From positions 1-5,363 of the forward strand of contig JAITBS010000421.1 of assembly GCA_031283515.1 (NCBI GenBank): DNA of 5,363 nt. The letters are read 5' to 3'. The notes beneath the pieces are model-generated. The model was given only the letters and a program-made list of their open reading frames with translations. It had not been told where the DNA came from and made no database searches. Shown in pieces: positions 1 to 5,265 of this stretch (position 1 is the stretch's first letter; every line of letters starts with the position of its first letter). Origin of the DNA: Planctomycetaceae bacterium (GTDB taxonomy: Bacteria > Planctomycetota > Planctomycetia > Pirellulales > Thermoguttaceae). Position numbers and translations under genes: made by a program.

Positions 1-255
1 GTATTACTCTGCTTGTGAACATTATTAACTATCAACTCAAAAATAATACCTATTGTATAATCGCCTACCCCAAAAAAAATTAACATCGGCTCGATTAAAT
101 AACTCACGAACTCTAAACAATAGAAAATATTTACCGATTATTCCGCTTTTTCTGAATATTCGGATTAGATAAGCCGATATATCTCTCAGTAAAATACTTC
201 AATTCATCCACCCCAAATAAGGCTCGACACCTTCGTGCCCATAAGGAAAAATCCA
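1..255. other. AT-rich upstream region of the lipoprotein gene
   Basis: No coding sequence is seen on either strand; stops are frequent in all frames. The plus strand carries a TATAAT hexamer at 56-61 but no convincing -35 box 16-18 bp upstream, so a promoter there is only a weak possibility. An imperfect hairpin (arms 134-143 and 154-163, 9 of 10 pairs, 10-nt loop) would lie in the 5' leader of any transcript starting near 68. It is not followed by a T-run, so it does not look like a terminator. A GTG at 235 is in frame with the lipoprotein but was not chosen as its start. Confidence 0.4.
243..247 (+). promoter_or_regulatory. Ribosome binding site deciding the lipoprotein start
   Basis: AAGGA lies 8 nt upstream of the ATG at 256. 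The alternative in-frame GTG at 235 has no such motif at a usable distance. Starting at 256 also gives a compact signal peptide beginning Met-Lys. This site is the reason for choosing 256. Confidence 0.65.
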
Positions 256-933
256 ATGAAACTCCTAAATATTATTGGTGTTCTCCTGGTATTGTCCGTG
301 TTCGTAACAGGTTGTACCTGCTACCCAGGTTACTACGCACCACGAAAAAAAAATCCCGACTACTACTATCAACAACAAGTATTACCCACTGATTGTCAAG
401 ATGTCTGCAATGATGCGGTAACTTGTTACAACCCACAATCACAATTCTACCCAAACTATCCCCTCAATAATTGCTCAAACTGCCTCTCAAATTTGCTCAA
501 TAGTGTTTTCGTACTTGGTGAAGGGGCGTTCTGTTTAGCCGCCTCGCCCTTCGTACTTGTCGGGAACCTGCTCTGCAACGCCTGCGGAAATTACGAGACT
601 CAATTCCCCTGTTGCAGCAATGAAGTCTATTACGGTGATAACTGCGAGGCACAATATCCCACAAACCCCTGCGATAACTCCAATTATTATTACCCACAAT
701 CAAATAATTGCAGCAATTGCAACACCCCATACGAAAATAATACTTCACAAATCACTACCCCACTAAGCTCAAACAATAAAACAACTCAACTAATTACTCA
801 ACCCACTCCCTATCGCTCACAAGTAACACAAACCGTTTTCAGGCAAAATACTCCTCAACGTATCGCACCACCACAACGTATGGCACCACCACGACCACAA
901 GTCCTACAAAATACTTCCGAAATCGCTCAATAA
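256..933 (+). CDS. Cysteine-rich secreted lipoprotein, function unknown
   Basis: This 225-residue protein begins with a lipoprotein signal peptide: Lys2, a hydrophobic core at about 4-17, and the lipobox VTGC with Cys20 as the predicted lipidated residue. It should be exported by Sec, lipidated and processed by signal peptidase II. The mature part has 15 further cysteines (22, 47, 51, 57, 73, 76, 93, 107, 110, 119, 120, 130, 139, 152, 155). Several are C-x2-C or C-x3-C pairs, and the hexapeptide NNCSNC occurs twice (71-76 and 150-155). A non-polar stretch at 77-106 interrupts regions rich in Tyr, Asn, Gln and Pro. The tail from about 160 is cysteine-free and Thr/Gln/Asn/Pro-rich, ending in an APPQR/APPRP duplication (204-214). 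The coding strand is notably poor in G. I recognise no family. Disulfide cross-linking or metal binding at the cell surface is possible, but that is inference. The gene stands alone; the tRNA downstream has its own promoter. Confidence 0.8.
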   Translation: MKLLNIIGVLLVLSVFVTGCTCYPGYYAPRKKNPDYYYQQQVLPTDCQDVCNDAVTCYNPQSQFYPNYPLNNCSNCLSNLLNSVFVLGEGAFCLAASPFVLVGNLLCNACGNYETQFPCCSNEVYYGDNCEAQYPTNPCDNSNYYYPQSNNCSNCNTPYENNTSQITTPLSSNNKTTQLITQPTPYRSQVTQTVFRQNTPQRIAPPQRMAPPRPQVLQNTSEIAQ

Positions 934-1008
934 ACTTATCACCAATAGACAAAATCACTCAGACGGCGCGTTTCAGTAAAATAGGACAACAACATTCACA
1001 AAGGGACA

Positions 1009-1039
1009 TTGACAAAATTATAGTATCCGGTAATATTAT
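1009..1039 (+). promoter_or_regulatory. Sigma70-type promoter for the tRNA gene
   Basis: A perfect TTGACA -35 box lies at 1009-1014. Two overlapping -10 candidates follow: TAATAT at 1031-1036 (16-bp spacing) and TATTAT at 1034-1039 (19-bp spacing, 5 of 6 consensus bases). Transcription would start around 1043-1047, giving a 5' leader of about 13-17 nt before the tRNA for RNase P to remove. Confidence 0.75.
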
Positions 1040-1059
1040 AAGCCTTAGTGAAAATAAAG

Positions 1060-1132
1060 GGGGGATTAGCTCAGTTGGGAGAGCGTCTGGCTGGCAGCCA
1101 GAAGGTCATCGGTTCAAGTCCGTTATCCTCCA
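1060..1132 (+). tRNA. tRNA-Ala (anticodon GGC)
   Basis: The 73-nt sequence folds as a full cloverleaf. The acceptor stem is 1060-1066 with 1125-1131. The D arm is GCTC/GAGC (1069-1072 and 1081-1084). The anticodon stem is TCTGG/CCAGA around a 7-nt loop, with GGC at 1093-1095. The T-loop is TTCAAGT (1113-1119), and the discriminator A is at 1132. The acceptor stem contains G3:U70 (1062 with 1129), the alanine identity pair for AlaRS. The T-stem has one T:T mismatch (1109 with 1123). The CCA tail is not encoded, so CCA-adding enzyme is needed. GGC decodes GCC and GCU. No obvious terminator follows. Confidence 0.96.
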
Positions 1133-1141
1133 CTAAAAAAT

Positions 1142-1282
1142 TCATGCCTCAACGCATTGCACAGCATCAATCACCAAAGATTCCAATGTAATCGGTTCGT
1201 TCTGCCGTTCAATCTTGTTAGGAATCTTAACAAATCTCTCCCAATAAAAATCAAAATCGGGAACTTCTAAAAACTCGTTTTT
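1142..1282 (-). pseudogene. Minus-strand coding remnant (46 residues, no start)
   Basis: Read on the minus strand, 1282 to 1142 gives 46 uninterrupted residues that look like real protein. It starts KNEFLEVPDFDFYWERF, continues through VKIPNKIERQNEPITLES and ends LVIDAVQCVEA before a TGA at 1142-1144. The residue mix is balanced and codons such as CGG, CCG and GTG are used, unlike a random AT-rich frame. No ATG is present, and an in-frame TAA lies immediately upstream (1283-1285), exactly where the inverted-repeat element begins its hairpin arms. The simplest reading is the 3' end of a gene whose 5' part was lost or displaced by the repeat. I do not recognise the family. It could instead be a fortuitous open frame, though the protein-like composition argues against that. 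Confidence 0.5.
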
Positions 1283-1398
1283 TTATCAACCACAGAGAAC
1301 ACAGAGTTCACAGAGAGAATATTTTTAAAAAATTAAAATTTTCTCAGTGTTCTCTTCTCTGTGTTCTCGGTGGTTAAAATTAATTTTTAGAGATTCCC
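1259..1398. repeat. 140-bp inverted-repeat (MITE-like) element
   Basis: The outer ends are 18-bp imperfect inverted repeats: GGGAACTTCTAAAAACTC at 1259-1276 and TAATTTTTAGAGATTCCC at 1381-1398. Inside lies a second imperfect inverted pair of about 32-35 nt (1288-1319 and 1341-1375) built from ACCACAGAGAACACAGAG and its complement. The spacer between the inner arms is about 21 bp and very AT-rich. ACCACAGAG-type sequences are dispersed repeats I associate with many environmental bacterial genomes. There is no transposase and no clear target-site duplication, so mobility is inference. As RNA it would form a long imperfect hairpin. Confidence 0.65.
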
Positions 1399-1539
1399 AT
1401 TGTTTTACGTCCAAATTTGGTTTTACAATTCTCTTTCGTTATTTTCGTTATTTCCGTCAAAGTCGATATAACCTTACTGACGATAAATCAAAAAGAATGT
1501 CTCCAGAGACGTAAAATGAAAATAATTCTCAATAAAAAC

Positions 1540-1544
1540 GGAGG
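1540..1544 (+). promoter_or_regulatory. Ribosome binding site of the 548-residue protein
   Basis: A strong GGAGG core lies 11 nt before the ATG at 1556, slightly longer than the usual spacing. It sits inside a tiny upstream ORF (1516-1566), so translation of that ORF would pass over it. Confidence 0.6.
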
Positions 1545-1555
1545 ATATACAAAAG

Positions 1556-3202
1556 ATGTACCATAATTTTTATTTCAAATCGCTGTTTGATTGGATATTT
1601 ATTGCTTTCTTAGTTTCAACAACTTTAATATCTGAAAAAAGTAATGGGGCTGAAATTGAAGAAAATACTCCAGATATAGAGTCTGCGAAAATGATAGATA
1701 ATGATGATATCGAAACGAAAGTCGAATCACCTATCAAAGTTGCTCAGGAAAATTCTGGTAAAGGTGTTATTTGGGGTAAATCGAACAAATTGAAAGATTC
1801 GGAGTCCCCAAGTACGGCAACAACTCCCGAACCAAGAGCCGAAACTTCAAAACCGGTTCAGAAAACAACGGTACAACGCCCAGTTTCAGCGGTTCGGCTT
1901 CCTGAAAAAACAGAATCTGCGAAAGTTCCTATCAATATTTCAGAAGAAAAATTTCTTTTGAAAAGCAATCGGCGTAAAGGTTCAACTGATTTAGTGGAAA
2001 CATTGCTTGAAGTAACCGGTGATGTCAAACAGGTTTCGAACGATCTGAAGGCAACTACTGATAAAATGGAAGTTGTTGCTGGATTCCGTTATGAAGAGCG
2101 TGTTGACCAGTTTTCACTTTCGACGGGACCTTTAGTGAGTATCCGGCAGTACAATCTTGCTAAATCGAAGATGAAAATTGGTGAACAGACCAAAATGCCG
2201 GAACTTGACGAGGAATTACAAACGATAGTTTGTTCACTGGAAGGCGATAAAGTTTCTCTTTTTTCGCCGCGTGGTTTACTGCGCGGAGAGCAATTACTTC
2301 TGATCGAGGACTTACCGGGCAACACGTTAACTCTTGATCGTCTTTTACCGAATAAAGAGATGCGGGTTGGTGATACGTGGAAGATTGCTGATAATGTTCT
2401 TCGTTCTTTCCTTTCGGTGGATGCGGTTACGGAAAGTAATGTCGAAGCGGTTTTGACTGCGGTTGCTGACAAAATGGCGATGATTGAAGTTGTTGGTGAT
2501 GTGAGCGGGGTGTATCTTGGGGCGGCAACTGAAATGTCGATTCGGGCAAAATTTCAGTTTGATCTGAACACACAACGTATTAACTGGCTTGGTCTTTTAA
2601 TTGAAGAAAACCGGTCTATTGGTCATGTTGGTCCTGGTCTTGATCTTGTTGCGCGGCTTCAGGTTAAGATTTCACCGCTTGAAGTTCCTCAGGTGTTGAC
2701 CGACAATACGATTCGGGAAATCAGTGTCAAACCAAACGACAATATTCTGAAACTTAAATACGATGGCGGTAAGGGACCATGGCGGTTTTCCCATGATCGT
2801 GACTGGTACATTTTTCAGGACGACCCGCAAACAACAATTCTCCGTAAATTGCACAAGGGCGAACTTGTTGCTCAATGCAATATTGCCGATATGGGCAAGG
2901 TTGATCTCAAAACAATGACTACGCTGGATAAGTTCAAGAAAGAATTAGCAGACGGTCTTGGAAAAAATTTTGGTAAAATTGTTGCTGCTGAAGAAAAGAC
3001 AAACAAATTCGGATATAAAATTTTTACGGTTTTAATTGACGGAACAGTTGAGGAGTTATCACTTCGTTGGGTTTACAATCTGATGACGGATCAGAATGGT
3101 CAACAATCAGTTATCGTGTTTGTTGTTGAAGCCGACATGCTCGAACAATTTGCTGATGCAGACGAAGTGTTACTCAAAACCTACCAAATGGGGAAAAAAT
3201 AA
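1556..3202 (+). CDS. Exported planctomycete-type protein, function unknown
   Basis: The 548-residue product has an N-terminal hydrophobic segment at about 11-25, consistent with a Sec signal peptide (possible cleavage after Ala32) or a signal anchor. Residues 33-130 are low-complexity, rich in Glu, Lys, Ser, Thr and Pro, and probably a disordered linker. Residues 145-376 look like a beta-rich domain with a run of short strands, the motif VGDTWKI (271-277) and a conserved-looking block, SIGHVGPGLDLVARLQVKI (354-372). I associate this block with secreted proteins of Planctomycetes. Residues 400-545 form a separate alpha/beta domain that resembles, by pattern only, the PsbP/Mog1-like fold (WYIF near 417, a helix around 456-470, RWVYNLM at 504-510). 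No catalytic motif is recognised. The gene is monocistronic as seen, preceded by a repeat-filled spacer and followed by a distant terminator-like hairpin. Coding status is very confident; the function is unknown. Confidence 0.9.
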   Translation: MYHNFYFKSLFDWIFIAFLVSTTLISEKSNGAEIEENTPDIESAKMIDNDDIETKVESPIKVAQENSGKGVIWGKSNKLKDSESPSTATTPEPRAETSKPVQKTTVQRPVSAVRLPEKTESAKVPINISEEKFLLKSNRRKGSTDLVETLLEVTGDVKQVSNDLKATTDKMEVVAGFRYEERVDQFSLSTGPLVSIRQYNLAKSKMKIGEQTKMPELDEELQTIVCSLEGDKVSLFSPRGLLRGEQLLLIEDLPGNTLTLDRLLPNKEMRVGDTWKIADNVLRSFLSVDAVTESNVEAVLTAVADKMAMIEVVGDVSGVYLGAATEMSIRAKFQFDLNTQRINWLGLLIEENRSIGHVGPGLDLVARLQVKISPLEVPQVLTDNTIREISVKPNDNILKLKYDGGKGPWRFSHDRDWYIFQDDPQTTILRKLHKGELVAQCNIADMGKVDLKTMTTLDKFKKELADGLGKNFGKIVAAEEKTNKFGYKIFTVLIDGTVEELSLRWVYNLMTDQNGQQSVIVFVVEADMLEQFADADEVLLKTYQMGKK

Positions 3203-3277
3203 ATCATTTGATTTTTGGTATTTCCTTATTGTTTTCTGTCGCGCGGCAATCGCCAAGAGTAGAACACCGATTTAGTA

Positions 3278-3308
3278 GTTGATAGTGGAGAGTTGATAGT
3301 GGATAGTG
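3278..3308. repeat. 14-bp direct repeat, two copies
   Basis: GTTGATAGTGGA occurs at 3278-3289 and again at 3292-3303, a 14-bp period, followed by a partial TAGTG. The type resembles dispersed 'TATCCACTATCAACT' repeats of environmental bacterial genomes. No function is evident. Confidence 0.6.
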
Positions 3309-3411
3309 TCGCAAGCGGAAGTAATACCGTTTTGGCAATAATTCGCTAAAAACAACCTCATTTCAACAACAAAACAACCTCAGTAGCCAACCAATTAGAC
3401 ATCACACACGT

Positions 3412-3469
3412 CAACCTCATTACTTCATTGTTTCATGCGTCAATGAGGTAATGAGGTTGTTTACTTTTT
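3412..3469 (+). terminator. Strong hairpin with T-rich tail (terminator-like)
   Basis: Arms 3412-3430 and 3441-3459 pair over 19 positions with a single G-T wobble, around a 10-nt loop (3431-3440). The plus strand continues GTTTACTTTTTG, a T-rich tail, while the minus strand has none. The orientation fits termination of transcripts coming from the 548-residue protein gene, although the hairpin lies about 210 nt past its stop. The long perfect stem could also make it a dispersed palindromic repeat. Confidence 0.55.
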
Positions 3470-3615
3470 GATGATCTTGATTACAAATATTTTCATATTA
3501 TCAATACGATTTCAATAGAAATTCCGCTGAAATAGTGCATAAAACAGATCGTTACAAATAATTGGGTATTTTTCTAAAGAGAACGGAACCGGAGATATTA
3601 TTTGTATCAATGATA

Positions 3616-3834
3616 TCATGGAGGATCATAACCGCCTGAATTCCAGGGATTGCAACGGATAATACGCCAAAGTCCTTTCAAAATACCGCGAATAACTCCG
3701 TATTTCCTGATTGCTTCAATCATGTATGTGCTGCACGTTGGTTCAAAACGACAAACATTCGGCAGAAATGGGCTGATACATTTTTTGTAAAATAATATCA
3801 ATCCAATGATAATGATTTCCGGTAAACGGCGCAT
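3616..3834 (-). CDS. yidD: Membrane protein insertion efficiency factor YidD
   Basis: The 72-residue product matches the YidD family along its whole length. It has a short hydrophobic amphipathic N-terminus (4-15), then the hallmark CISPFLPNVCRFEPTC (19-34), a helix including YMIEAIRKYG (37-46), then RCNPW (60-64) and the terminal GGYDP (67-71). The three cysteines at 19, 28 and 34 plus Cys61 are typical. YidD sits on the inner face of the cytoplasmic membrane and assists YidC/Sec-dependent insertion of membrane proteins. It is often near rnpA and yidC, but here it follows an ABC ATPase gene by 24 nt on the same strand, so the two are probably co-transcribed. No Shine-Dalgarno motif precedes the ATG. 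The length is slightly short because the protein stops right after the DPP tail. Confidence 0.95.
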   Translation of the reverse strand: MRRLPEIIIIGLILFYKKCISPFLPNVCRFEPTCSTYMIEAIRKYGVIRGILKGLWRIIRCNPWNSGGYDPP

Positions 3835-3858
3835 GATAAAAATAAAAAACTGAATTAT

Positions 3859-4731
3859 TTACATTTGTGTTTGTACTTTATTGGGAAGAGCGGATTGGTT
3901 TGTTGTTACATCCGGTACAACAATCTTGAACGGTAACACCGGATGATTTGTCAGTTGAAAATCAACTCCGTAAATGTTGCGTAAATGTTCCTGAGTCATC
4001 AGCAACACCGGATCACCATCGAATACTATTTTGCCCGAACTCAATGCAATAACATGAGTTGCGTCTAATGCGGCACGGTTGACATCGTGAGTTACTTCGA
4101 TAATTGTTTTACCTTGTTTCCGGTTGAATGTTCGGAGCCATTGACTTATTTCGAGTTGATGTTTGTAGTCAAGATAGGTGGTTGGTTCATCGAGACAGAG
4201 TACATCTGTTTGTTGAGCCAATGCCGCTGCGAGTTGGACTTTTTGCATTTCGCCGCCGCTTAATGTTTCAATAAAACGGTCTGCCAAATGAATAATATCC
4301 ATAAAACGCATAGCGTCTTCGACAATTTGTTGATCTGTTTCGGAAATGGGTGAAAGCGGTTTCAAATGAGGATATCGCCCCATCTCAACACGTTGCCGCA
4401 CCGTAAACGCAAAAATTCCCGATACAAATTGTTGAACGTAAGCAATTCGCCGTGCTAATTTACGTTGCGCGATTTGACGAACCGGTTGACCTTCAAAGAA
4501 AATGTCGCCAGTCCATGACGTCAGAATATTATCAAGACATTTTAACAATGTTGATTTACCTGCTCCATTGGCTCCGATAATTGTCAGGTGTTCTCCCCGA
4601 AGTACATCGAATGACACCGCATCAAGTAACGTTTTAGTTTTCCGTTTCACCGTTAGGTTGCGGACAGACAACAAAGGACAAGAAGTTTGAACACAACCGG
4701 TTGTGTCCGTATTAACAACGCCGTTTGACAT
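3859..4731 (-). CDS. ABC transporter ATPase, FecE/BtuD/FhuC type
   Basis: The 290-residue product is a complete ABC nucleotide-binding subunit: Walker A GANGAGKST (53-61), Q-loop YVQQ (98-101), signature LSGGE (157-161), Walker B VLCLDE (177-182) with D-loop, and H-loop His215. The region AYVQQ followed by FTVRQRVEMGRYPH (109-122), and the GDPVLLMTQEHLRNIYGVDF segment (239-258), are characteristic of the iron-siderophore, heme and cobalamin uptake class (COG1120). It would hydrolyse ATP on the cytoplasmic face to power a FecCD-type permease with a periplasmic binding protein. Neither partner is in the window, so the substrate cannot be assigned. An 18-residue N-terminal extension and a polar C-terminal tail flank the core. 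The start is the only ATG before Walker A, but it lacks a Shine-Dalgarno motif. TTG codons at Leu20 and Leu21 are weaker alternatives. Confidence 0.93.
   Translation of the reverse strand: MSNGVVNTDTTGCVQTSCPLLSVRNLTVKRKTKTLLDAVSFDVLRGEHLTIIGANGAGKSTLLKCLDNILTSWTGDIFFEGQPVRQIAQRKLARRIAYVQQFVSGIFAFTVRQRVEMGRYPHLKPLSPISETDQQIVEDAMRFMDIIHLADRFIETLSGGEMQKVQLAAALAQQTDVLCLDEPTTYLDYKHQLEISQWLRTFNRKQGKTIIEVTHDVNRAALDATHVIALSSGKIVFDGDPVLLMTQEHLRNIYGVDFQLTNHPVLPFKIVVPDVTTNQSALPNKVQTQM
4691..4706. promoter_or_regulatory. Perfect 16-bp palindrome in the ABC gene 5' end
   Basis: ACACAACCGGTTGTGT equals its own reverse complement and spans codons 9-14 of the ABC ATPase gene, within the dispensable N-terminal extension. 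It could be an operator for a dimeric regulator or an mRNA stem (6 bp with a CCGG loop) near the start. No second copy is seen in the window, so a regulatory role is only inferred. Confidence 0.3.
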
Positions 4732-4850
4732 ATTTACGAAAATATTAAATTATCGATATTGAATCCACAAACAATCACAAATGTAAAACTCATTCTACCG
4801 TAGAAAACAGAATAAGTACAGAATACCACCGAAAACAATGTAACACTCTC

Positions 4851-4939
4851 TTTTCAGTCCGCAGATTTACGTAGATTGTCGCGGAGATTGTAAATTTTCA
4901 GTCCGCAGATTTACGCAGATTGTCGCGGATTTTTGTAAA
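4851..4939. repeat. Two-copy 44/45-bp tandem repeat
   Basis: Copy 1 is 4851-4894 and copy 2 is 4895-4939. Both begin TTTTCAGTCCGCAGATTTAC and end in TGTAAA or similar; they differ by one substitution in the first half and a small change with a 1-bp indel near the end. Each unit is bounded by TCCGC and GCGGA, so it can form a small stem. The CGCAGATT-rich sequence is a dispersed repeat type I associate with environmental bacterial genomes. Two contiguous copies without spacers rule out a CRISPR array. Confidence 0.8.
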
Positions 4940-5015
4940 AGTTTATTGAATATCATGTCCGATCTTTTAGTTATACTGCGTGTCTTTATAAAAATTACGT
5001 TCATCATCATTCGGT

Positions 5016-5084
5016 GGAATTTTTTATAACACGAACCACACAAAAAAAACAAAAAAACACGAAAAGAGTTAAAACAAAAATTCC
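5016..5084. repeat. 69-bp element with imperfect inverted ends
   Basis: GGAATTTTTTATAAC at 5016-5030 is matched by the complement of GTTAAAACAAAAATTCC at 5068-5084, with a 2-base length difference. Between them is a purine-rich, A-tract sequence (CACGAACCACAC, then ACACGAAAAGAG) of a dispersed type. No coding capacity is seen. The inverted ends suggest a small non-autonomous element or a folded RNA, both inferred. Confidence 0.45.
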
Positions 5085-5092
5085 GTACTATT

Positions 5093-5245
5093 TCAGTGGG
5101 GCATCTCTAAAAATTCAAATTTTTCGGAACAAGGTGTTGCATTTCCGGCAACTTTTGTTATATCATTAACAGAGTTGATAACATCTTGAGCGTTTTTAGT
5201 TAAATCTCCAATATCCGCCGAAATTTTAAGTGTTAATTTTGCAAT
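5093..5245 (-). pseudogene. Minus-strand coding remnant (50 residues, ATT start)
   Basis: On the minus strand, 5245 down to a TGA at 5093-5095 encodes 50 protein-like residues: IAKLTLKISADIGDLTKNAQ, then DVINSVNDITKVAGNATPCS and EKFEFLEMPH. The frame stays open back to 5287 but contains no ATG, GTG or TTG until the ATG next to the end. The ATT at 5243-5245 is preceded by AAGG at a proper 6-nt distance, and a Met there would give a natural N-terminus (M)AKLTLK. This suggests a gene whose ATG mutated to ATT, or a rare ATT start. The last residues come from the 18-bp repeat motif at 5099-5116. The sequence looks amphipathic and helical. The family is not recognised, and a non-coding open frame remains possible. 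Confidence 0.4.
5136..5157 (+). terminator. Weak hairpin with short T-run
   Basis: GTTGC (5136-5140) and GCAAC (5148-5152) can pair around a 7-nt loop and are followed by TTTTG. Five base pairs make this a poor terminator. It also lies inside the minus-strand remnant, so it may be incidental. Confidence 0.15.
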
Positions 5246-5260
5246 AGTTGCCTTTTTATA

Positions 5261-5265
5261 GGAGA
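5261..5265 (+). promoter_or_regulatory. Ribosome binding site of the 3' partial gene
   Basis: GGAGA lies 6 nt before the ATG at 5272, a standard Shine-Dalgarno arrangement. It supports the start of a gene whose body lies outside the window. Confidence 0.7.

Larger units (their letters stand above)
1133..1555. other. Spacer with coding remnant and repeat element
   Basis: This gap between the tRNA and the 548-residue protein gene holds a minus-strand coding remnant (1142-1282), a 140-bp inverted-repeat element (1259-1398) and a 9-bp tandem repeat, TTTCGTTAT twice plus a partial third copy (1434-1458). A TATAAC at 1467-1472 is a possible -10 box for the downstream gene, but its -35 region is poor. 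A tiny ORF at 1516-1566 (16 codons) overlaps the start of the downstream gene by 11 nt. Confidence 0.6.
3203..3615. other. Spacer between convergent genes, repeat-rich
   Basis: This gap separates the plus-strand exported protein from minus-strand yidD. It holds a weak AT hairpin directly after the stop codon (arms 3201-3205 and 3210-3214 with a short T-run), a 14-bp direct repeat (3278-3308), three copies of CAACCTCA (3353, 3375, 3412) and a strong hairpin (3412-3459). No protein-like frame is convincing. No T-tailed hairpin is seen for the minus-strand yidD transcript. Confidence 0.5.

Noticed and set aside
235..255. In-frame GTG at 235 as the lipoprotein start
   Set aside because: ATG at 256 has AAGGA 8 nt upstream and gives a standard lipoprotein signal peptide; GTG 235 has no suitable ribosome site.
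272..766. Open frames at 272-454 (-), 497-748 (-) and 557-766 (+)
   Set aside because: They overlap the lipoprotein gene in other frames and have odd residue composition (runs of Cys/Arg or Ile/Thr), so they are shadows of it.
1060..1132. tRNA as an integration (att) site for a mobile island
   Set aside because: No integrase gene and no duplicated tRNA 3' end were found in the window.
2089..2875. Minus-strand open frames inside the 548-residue protein gene
   Set aside because: They are antisense to a well-supported gene, have no family resemblance and show no independent ribosome site.
3553..3606. 10-bp inverted repeat TACAAATAAT/ATTATTTGTA as yidD terminator
   Set aside because: It is AT-only apart from one pair, has a 34-nt spacer and no T-run on the minus-strand side; it is likely chance in AT-rich DNA.
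4502..4690. Plus-strand open frame antisense to the ABC ATPase
   Set aside because: It lies fully within the conserved ATPase coding sequence on the opposite strand.
4851..4939. CRISPR array
   Set aside because: The two repeat units are directly adjacent with no spacers, and no cas gene is present.
4867..5052. 61-codon minus-strand open frame
   Set aside because: It runs through both the CACGAACC element and the CGCAGATT tandem repeat, so it is translated repeat sequence.
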